64,000 bases of DNA. It comes from CAZAQK01 sp964535825. Lineage in GTDB: Bacteria > Pseudomonadota > Alphaproteobacteria > Rickettsiales > SXRF01. Under the pieces are notes generated by a model. The model worked only from the letters and a program-made list of their open reading frames with translations. It searched no databases and was not told the origin of the DNA. The position numbers and the translations under genes were made by a program. The stretch is taken from assembly GCA_964535825.1 (NCBI GenBank), contig CAZHUC010000004.1, forward strand, positions 119,826-183,825, given 5' to 3'. This document shows, piece by piece, positions 17,441-27,316 of the stretch; the first letter of the stretch is position 1, and the number at the start of each line of letters is the position of its first letter.

Positions 17441-19611
17441 GCCATCAGGCGTTGCAGGAACATTCTGATACCACACTGCTTGATGTACTCAATCCAGAGC
17501 AGCGCAAAGCAGTAGAGGCCACTGGGGGTGCGGTGCTGGTGCTAGCCGGTGCTGGCACGGGTAAGACACGCGTGCTCACCACACGCATCGCCCATATCCT
17601 GATGAGCAAGCTGGCGTACCCCGGCGAAATTCTGGCTGTGACCTTCACCAATAAGGCCGCGCGTGAGATGGTGGAGCGTGTGAACCATTTAACTGGCGCG
17701 TCGCAATCCATCTGGCTCGGTACATTCCACTCCATTGGTGTGCGCATTATACGCCGGCATGCAGAGAAGCTGGGGCTTAGTTCGAGCTTCACCATTTTAG
17801 ATGAAGATGACCAGCTGCGCCTGCTCAAAGCCATTCTGGCCGAGCAGCATATTGATGAAAAATCCCTGCCGCCTAAACTCTTCAAGGCCGTTATCCAGAA
17901 CTGGAAAGACCAGGCACTCACGGCAGATAAAATTACAAACGGCAAAGATTTACAGGCTGCAGGCGGCAATGCTCTCAAAGTATACCAGATTTATCAGCAT
18001 CGCCTGAAACAACTCAATGCTGTGGATTTTGGTGATTTGATCCTGCATATGATCACGCTCTTCTCGCAGTATGAGGAAGTACTTTCTGAGTATGCGCGCC
18101 GGTTCAAGTATATTCTGGTGGATGAGTATCAGGATACGAACGTGGCACAGTATCTGTGGCTGCGGTTGCTTGCTTCGTATCACAAAAATCTCTGCTGTGT
18201 AGGGGATGATGACCAGTCGATCTATAGCTGGCGCGGTGCGGAAGTGGGCAACATATTGCGCTTCGAGCGCGACTTCCCGGATGCCACCGTGGTGCGGCTT
18301 GAATGTAATTACCGTTCAACGCCCCATATATTAGGGGCGGCCAGCGCGCTCATTGCCAACAATCAGGGCAGGCTGGGTAAGACATTGTGGACGCCCGAGA
18401 AGGAAGGCGAAAAGATCCAGCTGCGTTCCGTATGGGATGAGGGGGAAGAAGCCCGCTTCATCGGCGAAGAGATCGAACAGCAGCAACGCAATAAAACGGC
18501 CCTGAACCAGATGGCGATACTGGTGCGCGCTGGCTTCCAGACGCGCGCGTTTGAAGAACGCTTCCTCACCATGGGTATCCCATATCGCGTGGTTGGTGGT
18601 CTTCGGTTCTATGAACGGGCGGAAATCCGGGATGCTGTGGCGTATCTGCGCGTGATCGCAAGTCCCGCAGATGATCTGGCGTTCGAGCGCATCATCAATG
18701 TACCCAAGCGGGGTATCGGGCAGGCGACGTTGCAGCAGCTGCATAACACCGCACGTACGATGAATGGTTCACTATATAATGCTACTGTGCATCTGTTGCA
18801 GTCGGGCGGTCTCAAAGGAAAACTGGCAAATGCACTGAATAAATTCATCGCGCAGTGCGAAAGCTGGCGTAGCAAACTTTCTACCATGACATTATCGGAA
18901 GTGGTAGATTTGGTGTTGGAGGAAAGCGGTTACCGCGCCATGTGGCAGCAGGAAAAAACACCAGATGCCGCGGGCAGGCTGGACAACTTGAAGGAATTGG
19001 TGCGTGCCATGGGGGAATTCGAAACCATCCATGCGTTCCTTGAGCACGTAAGTCTCGTCACGGAAGCGGCCAGTGCGGGCATGGATACCGATATGGTAAG
19101 CCTGATGACCATGCATGCCGCCAAAGGTTTGGAATTCGATGTGGTGTTCCTGCCAGGTTGGGAGGAAGGATTATTCCCTAGCCAGCGTTCGGTAGATGAA
19201 AATGGCATGAAGGGGTTGGAGGAAGAGCGCAGGCTGGCCTATGTGGGCATCACCCGTGCGCGCAAGAAATTATATATCAGTCATGCGGCCAACCGCCGCA
19301 TCTATAACCAGTGGCAAAATAGTATCCCATCGCGCTTCATTGGCGAGATTCCTCAGGAATATGTTGAGAAGCTAAATGGTGGCGTGTATGCGAGCGTGCG
19401 CCCAACCGTACAAAGCTGGAAAAATGAAGTGGCGAACATCCTACAAACGGCGACCTCTTCGAGTACGGCACAGTTTACCGTGGGCAGCCGGATATTCCAC
19501 CAGAAATTCGGCTATGGCCGCGTGCTGGCTGCAAATGGCGACCATATCGAGATCGAATTCGAAAAGGCCGGCCGCAAGAAGGTATTGGCGGATTTCATAG
19601 AGTCCGTATAA
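17437..19611 (+). CDS. uvrD: UvrD/PcrA-type superfamily 1A DNA helicase
   Basis: 3'-5' DNA helicase for nucleotide excision and mismatch repair. The 724-aa protein has Walker A GAGTGKT (38-44), the DEYQDTN Walker B near residue 230, the QSIYSWRGAE motif, the VSLMTMHAAKGLEFD motif and RRLAYVGITRARKKL. The C-terminal module FHQKFGYGRVLAANGDHIEIEFEKAGRKKVLADF is the Tudor-like tail typical of UvrD/PcrA. Start is GTG at 17437, overlapping the previous gene's stop. Confidence 0.95.
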   Translation: MSHQALQEHSDTTLLDVLNPEQRKAVEATGGAVLVLAGAGTGKTRVLTTRIAHILMSKLAYPGEILAVTFTNKAAREMVERVNHLTGASQSIWLGTFHSIGVRIIRRHAEKLGLSSSFTILDEDDQLRLLKAILAEQHIDEKSLPPKLFKAVIQNWKDQALTADKITNGKDLQAAGGNALKVYQIYQHRLKQLNAVDFGDLILHMITLFSQYEEVLSEYARRFKYILVDEYQDTNVAQYLWLRLLASYHKNLCCVGDDDQSIYSWRGAEVGNILRFERDFPDATVVRLECNYRSTPHILGAASALIANNQGRLGKTLWTPEKEGEKIQLRSVWDEGEEARFIGEEIEQQQRNKTALNQMAILVRAGFQTRAFEERFLTMGIPYRVVGGLRFYERAEIRDAVAYLRVIASPADDLAFERIINVPKRGIGQATLQQLHNTARTMNGSLYNATVHLLQSGGLKGKLANALNKFIAQCESWRSKLSTMTLSEVVDLVLEESGYRAMWQQEKTPDAAGRLDNLKELVRAMGEFETIHAFLEHVSLVTEAASAGMDTDMVSLMTMHAAKGLEFDVVFLPGWEEGLFPSQRSVDENGMKGLEEERRLAYVGITRARKKLYISHAANRRIYNQWQNSIPSRFIGEIPQEYVEKLNGGVYASVRPTVQSWKNEVANILQTATSSSTAQFTVGSRIFHQKFGYGRVLAANGDHIEIEFEKAGRKKVLADFIESV

Positions 19612-19660
19612 CACCACATTCCTGTTTACCCGACCGAAAACCTCTACTATTCTGCGGCTC

Positions 19661-20755
19661 ATGAAGAAAAATCATATTATCATTGGTCTTGTTCTGATAG
19701 TTGCAGGTGCGGCGTATTATTTCTTCTCCGGTGGTGATAAAGATGGCGGCCCGAAGGCTCAGGCCGTTACCATCCGTGTTGATACCGCAAAAGCGCAGGA
19801 TATTCCCATTAATATCAGTCAGGTAGGTACGGTGGTGGCTAACCAGACGGTGGCTGTGCGCTCACGTCTTGATTCTCAGTTGACTGAAGTGAAGTTCAAA
19901 GATGGTGATGCTGTGGCAGAAGGCGATGTGCTTTTTGTACTGGATGACAAAGCACTAACCGCGCAGCTGCGTCAGGCGCAGGCAACGCTTGCGAACCTGA
20001 AAGCGCAGTATGAGCGATCAAAAGCGCTTATCCTGAAAAAATTTATCTCGCAGGCTGATCTTGATAAGGCACTGGCCGATTATGAAGCACAGAAAGCCGC
20101 GGCGGATGTGATCGCCACCCAGCTGGAATATACCCGCATCAAAGCACCTATCAGTGGCCGCACCGGCACGATCAACGTGACCGTTGGTAACACAGTAAAA
20201 GCCAATGACACCGAGCCACTGGTCACCATCAACCAGCTCAAACCTATCCGTGTGCAGGTCTCACTACCTCAGCAATATCTTGATGCGGTACGTACTGCGA
20301 TGGCACAGGGTGAAGTGACCGTCTCTGCACGTCGCGACAATGCAGCGGAAGCAGGCGTATCACGCGGTAAACTGGAATATATCGACAACACAGTAGATCA
20401 ATCTTCCGGCACATTCGCAGCGCGTGCACTTTTTGCGAATGAGGACGAAGCCCTCTGGCCGGGCATGTTCGTAACGCTGGAGCTGACGCTAGGTGAGCAA
20501 AAGCAGGCCATCACGATTCCTGAGGTTGCCATTCAGCGCGGTCAGGAAGGTGATTTCGTGTTTGTTATCCAGGGCAACAAAGCAGAACGCAAGCCGGTGA
20601 AGATACTGCGCATACAATCTAACCTTGCTATTATTGATAAAGGTGTGCAGGCCGGTGAAACGGTGGCGATCGACGGGCTTATGTCGCTCAAAAGCGGCAG
20701 TGATGTAACGATCAATAACCCATCAGAAGCAAAAACTCCTGAAGCAACTCCATGA
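19661..20755 (+). CDS. RND efflux pump periplasmic adaptor (membrane fusion protein)
   Basis: Links an inner-membrane RND pump to an outer-membrane channel. It has an N-terminal membrane anchor (residues 5-23, no lipobox), then a barrel-lipoyl-hairpin arrangement. The lipoyl halves are visible as VAVRSRLDSQLTEVKFKDGDAVAEGDVLF and TRIKAPISGRTGTINVTVGN, split by a coiled-coil hairpin (LRQAQATLANLKAQYERSKAL). 364 aa, resembling MdtA. It overlaps the pump gene by 4 bp. No TolC-like gene is in the window and no regulator is adjacent. Confidence 0.92.
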   Translation: MKKNHIIIGLVLIVAGAAYYFFSGGDKDGGPKAQAVTIRVDTAKAQDIPINISQVGTVVANQTVAVRSRLDSQLTEVKFKDGDAVAEGDVLFVLDDKALTAQLRQAQATLANLKAQYERSKALILKKFISQADLDKALADYEAQKAAADVIATQLEYTRIKAPISGRTGTINVTVGNTVKANDTEPLVTINQLKPIRVQVSLPQQYLDAVRTAMAQGEVTVSARRDNAAEAGVSRGKLEYIDNTVDQSSGTFAARALFANEDEALWPGMFVTLELTLGEQKQAITIPEVAIQRGQEGDFVFVIQGNKAERKPVKILRIQSNLAIIDKGVQAGETVAIDGLMSLKSGSDVTINNPSEAKTPEATP

Positions 20756-23700
20756 ACATTTCTGAATTCTGCATCCGCCGGCCGGTATTCACCATCCTTC
20801 TTATGGCTGCGATCTTGGTGGGGGGATTTGCAGGATACAAAGCATTGCCGGTATCGGCGTTGCCGAATGTGGATTTCCCGACCATTGAGGTGACGGCTAA
20901 TCTCGCCGGTGCAAGCCCCGAGACCATGGCCTCATCAGTTGCTACACCGCTGGAGCGGCAATTTTCGCTGATACCGGGTATCAGTTCGATGACGTCCACC
21001 AGTTTCCTCGGCAGTACACAGATAACCCTCCAGTTCGACCTCGACCGCGACATTGACGGCGCGGCACTCGATGTGCAGACGGCTATTTCAGCCGCGCTGC
21101 GGCGTCTGCCGGAAGAGATGACCACGCCGCCTTCCTTCCGCAAGAACAACCCGTCTGACCAGCCGGTATTGTTCGTTGCTGTATCGTCACCTACACTTTC
21201 ACTTTCGCAGATAACCGAATATGCCGACACGGTGATGGCGCAGCGCATCTCCACACTGCCCGGCGTGGCGCAGGTGCAGGTGTATGGCTCGCAGAAATAT
21301 GCGGTGCGTATCAAGGTAGACCCGGAACGTCTGGCGGTGCAGGGCATCAGTATCGATGAGGTGCGTCAGGCAGTGAAGGATGCGGCTTCGAATGCACCGG
21401 TGGGTATCATCAGTGGTATGAAGCAACTTTATAACCTTGATGTTTCCGGCCAGCCGCGTAATGGCGAGGCATTCGGTAATCTTATCATCGCATGGCGAGA
21501 CGGCGCGCCGGTGCGCCTGAAAGAGATCGCCAACGTGACGGATAGCGTAGAAGACAAACGCTCCATCAGCTACATGAACGGTGAGCAATCGGTGGTGCTG
21601 GCTATTCAAAGACAACCCGATGCCAACACCATAGATGTTGTAAAACGTGTGCGTGAACTTATCCCGCAATTCCGCAGCCAGATACCACCTTCGATTGAAC
21701 TCACACCCATGTTCGACCGTTCGGTAGCCGTGCGCCACGCGGTGGATGATGTGCAGTTCACCCTGTTCCTCACCATTGGCCTTGTGATCGCCGTTATCTT
21801 CCTATTCCTGAAAAATGTGCGTGCCACCATGATTCCGGCGCTTGCCGTGCCATTATCTATCATTGCCACCTATGGTGTGATGGCGTTGCTTGGGTTTTCC
21901 ATCAATAATATTTCACTGCTGGCGCTTACACTCTGCGTTGGCTTCGTGGTGGATGATGCCATTGTGATGCTTGAAAATATCATCCGGTATATCGAGAAGG
22001 GCATGTCGCCGTTTGAGGCGGCCATAAAAGGCGCGCGCGAGATAGGATTTACCATCATATCCATCACACTTTCTTTGGTGGCAGTTTTCATTCCGGTACT
22101 TTTCATGGGTGGTGTGATCGGCCGCGTGTTCAATGAATTCGCGGTGACCATCAGTGTCGCCATTTTAATTTCCGGGCTGGTTTCACTGACACTCACTCCC
22201 ATGCTCTGCGCCAGAATGCTCAGGCAGCATGAGGAAGAAAGTGAGTTCTCAAAAAAGCTGGAGGCTGGTTTCCGCTGGCTGCTTTCCAAATATGATGGCT
22301 CGCTCACATGGGCGATAAAGCATAAATTTGCCATGCTGGTGCTTACGCTGGCGAGTGTGATCGCGAGCGTTGTCATGTTCACCATCGTGCCAAAAGGCTT
22401 TTTCCCGCTGGAGGATACGGGCTTCATATTCGGCCAGACAGAAGCTGCGCAAGATATTTCCTTCGATGCCATGGTGGAAAAGCAAAAGCGTGTGGCAGAA
22501 GTGGTGCGTGCAGACCCTGCGGTAGATAATGTGTTCTATGCGGTGGGTGGCGGACGCGGCGCGTTCAACACGGGACGTCTGTTCTTCAGCCTGAAGCCAC
22601 GAACGGAGCGTGACAAGGCAGAAGATGTTATCAAAAGGCTACGGCAATCCACTTCGAAGATAGAAGGCGTGAATGTTTTCATGCAGCCGGTACAGAATAT
22701 CCGCATCGGTGGCCGCCTGAGCAAGAGTCTGTACCAATATACCCTCCAGAGCAGCAACCTGCAGGAGATGTATCTGTGGGCGGATAAGATGGTGGAAGCT
22801 ATGGGCAAAGTGCCCGGCATTCTGGATGTGACCTCTGACATGCAGCTCAAAAGTTTACAGGTGCTGGTGCAGGTGGATCAGGAAAAAGCGGCAAGCCTTG
22901 GCCTGACCTATGACAGCATCCGCCAGTCATTATACAGCGCATACGGTACGGCGCAGGTGGCCACACTCTATAGCTCAACCAATGATTACGCGGTGATCGT
23001 GGAAGTGGCGGATTACTTCCAGCAATCGCCGGAAAATATCGGCAGACTCTACATTCAGAGTAATACGGGTAAGGTTATTCCGCTTGAGGCGGTGGCAACC
23101 ATATCCCGCGCGGTTGGCCCGCTTTCTGTGAACCATCAGGGGCAGATGGCGGCGGTGACCATTTCATTCAATCTTGATAAGGGGCTTGCGCTTGGTGATG
23201 CGGTGACGGCCATAAATAAAATAAAAACCGATCTCGGTGTGCCGGAAAGTATCAGCGGCAATTTCCAAGGGGCAGCACAGGTATTCCAGTCATCGGAAGA
23301 GGGGCAGGGTATGTTGCTGCTTATCTCTGTGCTGGTCATCTATATCATCCTTGGCATGTTGTATGAGAGCTTCATTCATCCGATCACCATTCTGTCCGGT
23401 TTGCCATCGGCAGGTATTGGTGCAGTGTTGTGCCTCATGCTGTTCGAGATGGATCTGAGCGTTATCGCGCTGGTGGGGATCATCCTGCTCATTGGTATCG
23501 TAAAGAAGAATGCCATCATGATGGTGGATTTTGCGATTGCCGCACGGGCAGAGGGTAAGCCCGCCGATGAAGCCATTTACCAAGCCTGCCTGCTGCGTTT
23601 CCGGCCGATCATGATGACCACCATGGCCGCTATTTTCGGTACACTTCCTATCGCTATCGGCTTTGGTGCAGGTGCTGAACTTCGTCAGCCACTAGGTATC

Positions 23701-23820
23701 GCAGTAGTTGGTGGTCTTCTGATTTCACAGCTTCTCACGCTGTATATTACGCCAGTGATATATCTCTATCTGGAAAAACTGAGTGCGCGTTTTAGGCAGC
23801 CTCAGCCGCAAGCGCACTAA
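20752..23820 (+). CDS. RND family multidrug efflux permease (MdtB/MdtC-like)
   Basis: Proton-driven inner-membrane exporter of 1022 aa. It has the canonical opening FCIRRPVFTILLMAAI, two large periplasmic loops, and twelve membrane segments in two halves. The TM4 aspartate pair is present in CVGFVVDDAIVMLENIIR, the proton-relay site of RND pumps. The GNFQGAAQVFQSSEEG and GIVKKNAIMMVDFA segments fit the MdtC/MdtB branch better than AcrB. Only one pump subunit is encoded, unlike the mdtBC pair of enterics. Stop overlaps the convergent yacG stop (CTAA). Confidence 0.93.
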   Translation: MNISEFCIRRPVFTILLMAAILVGGFAGYKALPVSALPNVDFPTIEVTANLAGASPETMASSVATPLERQFSLIPGISSMTSTSFLGSTQITLQFDLDRDIDGAALDVQTAISAALRRLPEEMTTPPSFRKNNPSDQPVLFVAVSSPTLSLSQITEYADTVMAQRISTLPGVAQVQVYGSQKYAVRIKVDPERLAVQGISIDEVRQAVKDAASNAPVGIISGMKQLYNLDVSGQPRNGEAFGNLIIAWRDGAPVRLKEIANVTDSVEDKRSISYMNGEQSVVLAIQRQPDANTIDVVKRVRELIPQFRSQIPPSIELTPMFDRSVAVRHAVDDVQFTLFLTIGLVIAVIFLFLKNVRATMIPALAVPLSIIATYGVMALLGFSINNISLLALTLCVGFVVDDAIVMLENIIRYIEKGMSPFEAAIKGAREIGFTIISITLSLVAVFIPVLFMGGVIGRVFNEFAVTISVAILISGLVSLTLTPMLCARMLRQHEEESEFSKKLEAGFRWLLSKYDGSLTWAIKHKFAMLVLTLASVIASVVMFTIVPKGFFPLEDTGFIFGQTEAAQDISFDAMVEKQKRVAEVVRADPAVDNVFYAVGGGRGAFNTGRLFFSLKPRTERDKAEDVIKRLRQSTSKIEGVNVFMQPVQNIRIGGRLSKSLYQYTLQSSNLQEMYLWADKMVEAMGKVPGILDVTSDMQLKSLQVLVQVDQEKAASLGLTYDSIRQSLYSAYGTAQVATLYSSTNDYAVIVEVADYFQQSPENIGRLYIQSNTGKVIPLEAVATISRAVGPLSVNHQGQMAAVTISFNLDKGLALGDAVTAINKIKTDLGVPESISGNFQGAAQVFQSSEEGQGMLLLISVLVIYIILGMLYESFIHPITILSGLPSAGIGAVLCLMLFEMDLSVIALVGIILLIGIVKKNAIMMVDFAIAARAEGKPADEAIYQACLLRFRPIMMTTMAAIFGTLPIAIGFGAGAELRQPLGIAVVGGLLISQLLTLYITPVIYLYLEKLSARFRQPQPQAH

Positions 23821-24002
23821 TGTTTAAGGTTTGATTCGTCCGGTATCTCATCATCCGGCAAGTCATCCATCTCCACGACGGGCACAGAATAACTACCAGT
23901 GAACCAGCGACCCAGATCGATATCCGCGCAACGCTTGCAACAAAAAGGCGTGAAAGGTTTCTGTGATTCGTTCCCACAGATGGGGCAGCCCGCCTTAGCC
24001 AT
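23817..24002 (-). CDS. yacG: DNA gyrase inhibitor YacG
   Basis: Small zinc-finger protein that in E. coli binds GyrB and inhibits gyrase. The 61-aa protein has the full zinc site C6-x2-C9 and C21-x3-C25, followed by the signature IDLGRWFTGSYSVP and an acidic tail. It carries an extra Cys at 22 next to C21. It overlaps the rpe stop by 8 nt and ends the rsmB-rpe-yacG run. Confidence 0.93.
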   Translation of the reverse strand: MAKAGCPICGNESQKPFTPFCCKRCADIDLGRWFTGSYSVPVVEMDDLPDDEIPDESNLKH

Positions 24003-24651
24003 GGCGCAGGGCTAAAATATTTTCAGCATATTTATCGGCATTGCCGGTGAACACGGCAGAACCGGCGACCAGTACATTCGCACCCGCCTCGATAACTTTC
24101 TTTGCAGTGTCAGGATTGATGCCGCCATCAACCTCAAGGTCAATATCGCGGCCTGATTTAGAGATCATGTTGCGCACTTGACGGATCTTATCCAACTGGT
24201 TGTCGATGAAGCTTTGGCCACCGAAGCCAGGGTTTACCGTCATGATTAGAATGAGATCAACTTCATCCATTACATATTCCAGCACGGAGGCAGGAGTGGT
24301 CGGTACGATGGAAACACCACATCTCTTTCCGTAAGTTTTTATGTGGTGAAGCGTGCGGTTCAGGTGTGTGCAGGCCTCGGCATGTACGGTGATGATATCT
24401 GCACCGGCGCGGGCATACGACTCGATGGATGCATCCGGTTTTTCGATCATCAGATGCACATCAAAAGTGAGTTTACTCGTCGGGCGGATGGATTTTATGA
24501 CCACAGGGCCAATGGTGAGGTTTGGCACAAAATGCCCATCCATCACATCCACATGTACATAATCAGCGCCTGCTTCGGTGATGGCGCGTACCTCATCGCC
24601 CAGCTTGGCGAAGTCGGCGGATAATATGGATGGGGCGATCTTTATGGTCAT
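23995..24651 (-). CDS. rpe: Ribulose-phosphate 3-epimerase
   Basis: Interconverts ribulose-5-phosphate and xylulose-5-phosphate in the pentose phosphate pathway. The 218-aa TIM barrel shows APSILSADFAKLG, the metal/catalytic HVDVMDGHFVPNLTIGP, FDVHLMI, MTVNPGFGGQSF and EVDGGIN. Typical length. 32 bp after rsmB on the same strand, a common neighbour in alphaproteobacteria. Confidence 0.96.
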   Translation of the reverse strand: MTIKIAPSILSADFAKLGDEVRAITEAGADYVHVDVMDGHFVPNLTIGPVVIKSIRPTSKLTFDVHLMIEKPDASIESYARAGADIITVHAEACTHLNRTLHHIKTYGKRCGVSIVPTTPASVLEYVMDEVDLILIMTVNPGFGGQSFIDNQLDKIRQVRNMISKSGRDIDLEVDGGINPDTAKKVIEAGANVLVAGSAVFTGNADKYAENILALRHG

Positions 24652-24683
24652 AAAAGCGTTTCCTGATGCTTAATCCCTAAAGG

Positions 24684-25985
24684 TTAAACAGTTTTTGTCA
24701 ACAGCGCAGCAAAAAAACCATCCATACCGCCGTTTTCTGGCTTATGGCTGGGCAGGGTGCGCAGTGTGCCGTATGGCGTAGTATAAGTCGCGAACAGACC
24801 AGATGTGACAGGCGTAAGTGATACGTCACTGCGCTCATTTAGCAATGTGTTTATCTGATATTCGCCTTCCTCTGGTTGCAGCGAGCACACGGCATAAACG
24901 AGCTTTCCGCCCTTAGGCAGTATATCCAGCGCATGGTTCAGCAGCTTTTTCTGGGTTGCGGCAAGGCGGTCAATATCGCGAGCTGTCTTATTGAGAGCTA
25001 CATCCGGATGGCGGCGCAATGTGCCGGTGGCGGAGCAGGGGGCATCGAGCAAAATCGCATCCGGTTTGAAATCCGGTTTCCATGTGTAGGCATCAGCCAC
25101 GACACATTCTGCTTCCATCTGCAGGCGCGCCAGATTGGATTTCAGTACATTCATACGATTTTTTGAAATTTCCACCGCGGTCACTTTTGCACCCGCGGCA
25201 ATGAGCTGCGCGGTTTTCCCGCCGGGGGCAGCACACAGATCGATCACGCGTTTGCCTTTGATGTCACCTAGCAGTTGCGCGGGGATACTGGCGGCAACAT
25301 CCTGCACCCACCAATGACCATCGGCGAAGCCTTCCATCTGTGTAATGGCTGATGCTTCTGCAATACGCACAGAACCTTCCGGCAGTACCACACCGCCAAG
25401 TTTTTCTGCCCATGAATCAGGGGATGATTTTACACTAATGTCCAGTGGTGCTTCCGTGAGATGCGCTGCGGCAATTTTCTTGGCTGTATCCTCGCCATAG
25501 GCTTCTACCCAGTGCTTCCACAGCCATTCGGGTGTGTTGAGCTTTCCGGCTTTCTGCCGTTTGATGATGCCTTGTCCTTGTTCAGATACGCGCTTGAGCA
25601 CAGCATTCACCAAGCCAGTGTAAGGATGCTGGCCATATTCTTTTGCGAGCTCAACCGAGGAATGCACCGCGGCATGCGCAGGTATCTCCATCCATAATAA
25701 TTGTGCCGTACCCATACGCAGCACATGCATTGTGATGGGGGCTTTGTCATGCAGTGGCTGTTCCAGAAAATGGGTAAGCAAGTCATCGATCTGGCCAAGA
25801 TGGCGGATGGTGGTGCGGGCCAGTCGCTGGGCAAACGCTTTATCTTGTGGGGGCAGGGTTGCAAAATCCGCATGTTCACCCCATGTATTCTCCAGAGGCA
25901 GCTTTTTTTCCAGACACAATGAAAGTGCCGCAAGGCAGCTTGAGCGGGCAGATGGTGGCGAATTTGCTATTTTGGTTGCGGTCAT
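24684..25985 (-). CDS. rsmB: 16S rRNA (cytosine-967-C5) methyltransferase
   Basis: Methylates C967 of 16S rRNA using S-adenosylmethionine. The 433-aa protein has an N-terminal NusB-like helical RNA-binding domain (about 1-140, with IPAHAAVHSSVELAKEYG and GLVNAVLKRV). The Rossmann methyltransferase domain carries the SAM loop DLCAAPGGKTAQL. The two cysteines of the family sit in DAPCSATGTLRRHPDV and VYAVCSLQPEEGE; the latter is the catalytic position in m5C enzymes. Divergent from the SIMPL gene, 52 bp apart. Confidence 0.94.
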   Translation of the reverse strand: MTATKIANSPPSARSSCLAALSLCLEKKLPLENTWGEHADFATLPPQDKAFAQRLARTTIRHLGQIDDLLTHFLEQPLHDKAPITMHVLRMGTAQLLWMEIPAHAAVHSSVELAKEYGQHPYTGLVNAVLKRVSEQGQGIIKRQKAGKLNTPEWLWKHWVEAYGEDTAKKIAAAHLTEAPLDISVKSSPDSWAEKLGGVVLPEGSVRIAEASAITQMEGFADGHWWVQDVAASIPAQLLGDIKGKRVIDLCAAPGGKTAQLIAAGAKVTAVEISKNRMNVLKSNLARLQMEAECVVADAYTWKPDFKPDAILLDAPCSATGTLRRHPDVALNKTARDIDRLAATQKKLLNHALDILPKGGKLVYAVCSLQPEEGEYQINTLLNERSDVSLTPVTSGLFATYTTPYGTLRTLPSHKPENGGMDGFFAALLTKTV

Positions 25986-26037
25986 TGTCTGCTAGATTGC
26001 GGTTTGAAAGCACCTGTATGGCACAAAGGAGATAAAA

Positions 26038-26760
26038 ATGAAAAAGATTTTGGCTCTTACTACCCTAATAACCTTGGTTTCAGCCGCTTCACACGCCCAA
26101 ATGCCGCCTCCACCGCCGCATCCTATGCGGATGATATCGGTCACTGGCGAGGCGCATGAGAGCATTGTGCCGGATCAGGCCGTGCTGAATATCTCACTGG
26201 TAAGCCGCAATATCAGCCTTCAGGAAGCCAAGCAGCAAAATGACAAGCTGGCAGACAAGATCGTGGCTATCACCAAAGAGCTCGAAATTCCTAAAAATGA
26301 TGTGGCGACGTCTAATCTCTATGTATCGCCGGAATATAACTATGAAAATGGCCGCCAGCAGCTGAAGGGATATGCGGTGAACCGTTCCCTGCGCATTACC
26401 ATGAAGAAGCTGGGTATCCATGAGGTATTATTATCCAAGGTGGTGGAAGCAGGCGTCGATCAGGTCGGTGGTGTAGAATTCGGGCTGGCAGACCCTGAAA
26501 GCCATATGCTCAAGGTGCGTGCGAAGGCGTTCGAGAATGCCAAAGCCAAGGCAGAACTGCTTGCAAAGACAGCAGGCATGACGCTGGGTAAGCCGATCTC
26601 CATTTCCCTTGGTGGTGCACAGCCACCGGTAATGCCGATGCCTATGATGGCCAAGGCTTCACGCGGTATGGACATGGCCGAGGAAATGTCGGTTGCGCCT
26701 AGCCTGCCGGGCATGAGCACGATCAGCGAAACCGTATCCGTAACCTTTGAGCTTGAATGA
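26038..26760 (+). CDS. SIMPL (DUF541) domain periplasmic protein
   Basis: Exported protein of 240 aa with a clear signal peptide (cleavage expected after residue 20, ASHA|QMPP) and a Pro-rich linker. The SIMPL domain follows: ISVTGEAHESIVPDQAVLNISLVSRN, then a helix, then ATSNLYVSPEYNYENGRQQLKGYAVNRSLRI. Family members such as BP26 and YggE form oligomeric rings or affect oxidative-stress tolerance; the role here is not known. SD GGAG lies 8 nt before the start. It overlaps the GNAT gene by ATGA. Confidence 0.9.
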   Translation: MKKILALTTLITLVSAASHAQMPPPPPHPMRMISVTGEAHESIVPDQAVLNISLVSRNISLQEAKQQNDKLADKIVAITKELEIPKNDVATSNLYVSPEYNYENGRQQLKGYAVNRSLRITMKKLGIHEVLLSKVVEAGVDQVGGVEFGLADPESHMLKVRAKAFENAKAKAELLAKTAGMTLGKPISISLGGAQPPVMPMPMMAKASRGMDMAEEMSVAPSLPGMSTISETVSVTFELE

Positions 26761-27314
26761 TGACCCTTGCTATTGAACCATGGCAGCCCGGTAACGAAGA
26801 GCATCGTAAGGCATTCGCAGACATTAACAGCGAGTGGCTAAACGAATTCTTCCGTATTGAAGAAACCGACGCGGCCATGTTCCAAGACCCGCAGGGTTAT
26901 ATCATCGATAAGGGGGGCATTATTTTATTTGCTCGCGAAGGTGATGAGTTGCTTGGCACTGTGTGTCTGTTCCCGATCGGTGATGGTGTATTCGAGCTGG
27001 GCAAGATGGGCGTGCGGAAGAACACGCGCGGCAAAGGTATCGGCCGGATACTGGCGGCAGAAGCCATTATCTGGGCGCGTCGTAAAGGCATTCCAAAACT
27101 CTATATCGCCAGCAACCGTAAGCTGGAGCAGGCGATTGGTCTATACAAATCCCTGGGGTTCATTGAGCTCACAGAAAATAATGATCCGCGCTACGCACGC
27201 TGCGATATTACGCTGGAGCTTGACCTGTCGCCCAAAGAGATCGGTGGTCGTAAAGGCCCAGACCCTGTGCGTTACGGCGACTGGGAAAACGCCGGCAAGT
27301 GCGTGGATTTTTGA
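26757..27314 (+). CDS. GNAT family N-acetyltransferase
   Basis: Acetyl-CoA-dependent acetyltransferase of 185 aa. The acetyl-CoA-binding motif A is seen as LGKMGVRKNTRGKGIGRILAAEAI, followed by LYIASNRKLEQAIGLYKSLGFIE. The substrate cannot be read from the sequence. Starts with ATGATG overlapping the SIMPL stop; the first ATG was taken, and the second would change the protein by one residue. The next gene begins 2 bp after its stop, so all three are likely co-transcribed. Confidence 0.88.
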   Translation: MMTLAIEPWQPGNEEHRKAFADINSEWLNEFFRIEETDAAMFQDPQGYIIDKGGIILFAREGDELLGTVCLFPIGDGVFELGKMGVRKNTRGKGIGRILAAEAIIWARRKGIPKLYIASNRKLEQAIGLYKSLGFIELTENNDPRYARCDITLELDLSPKEIGGRKGPDPVRYGDWENAGKCVDF

Positions 27315-27316
27315 TT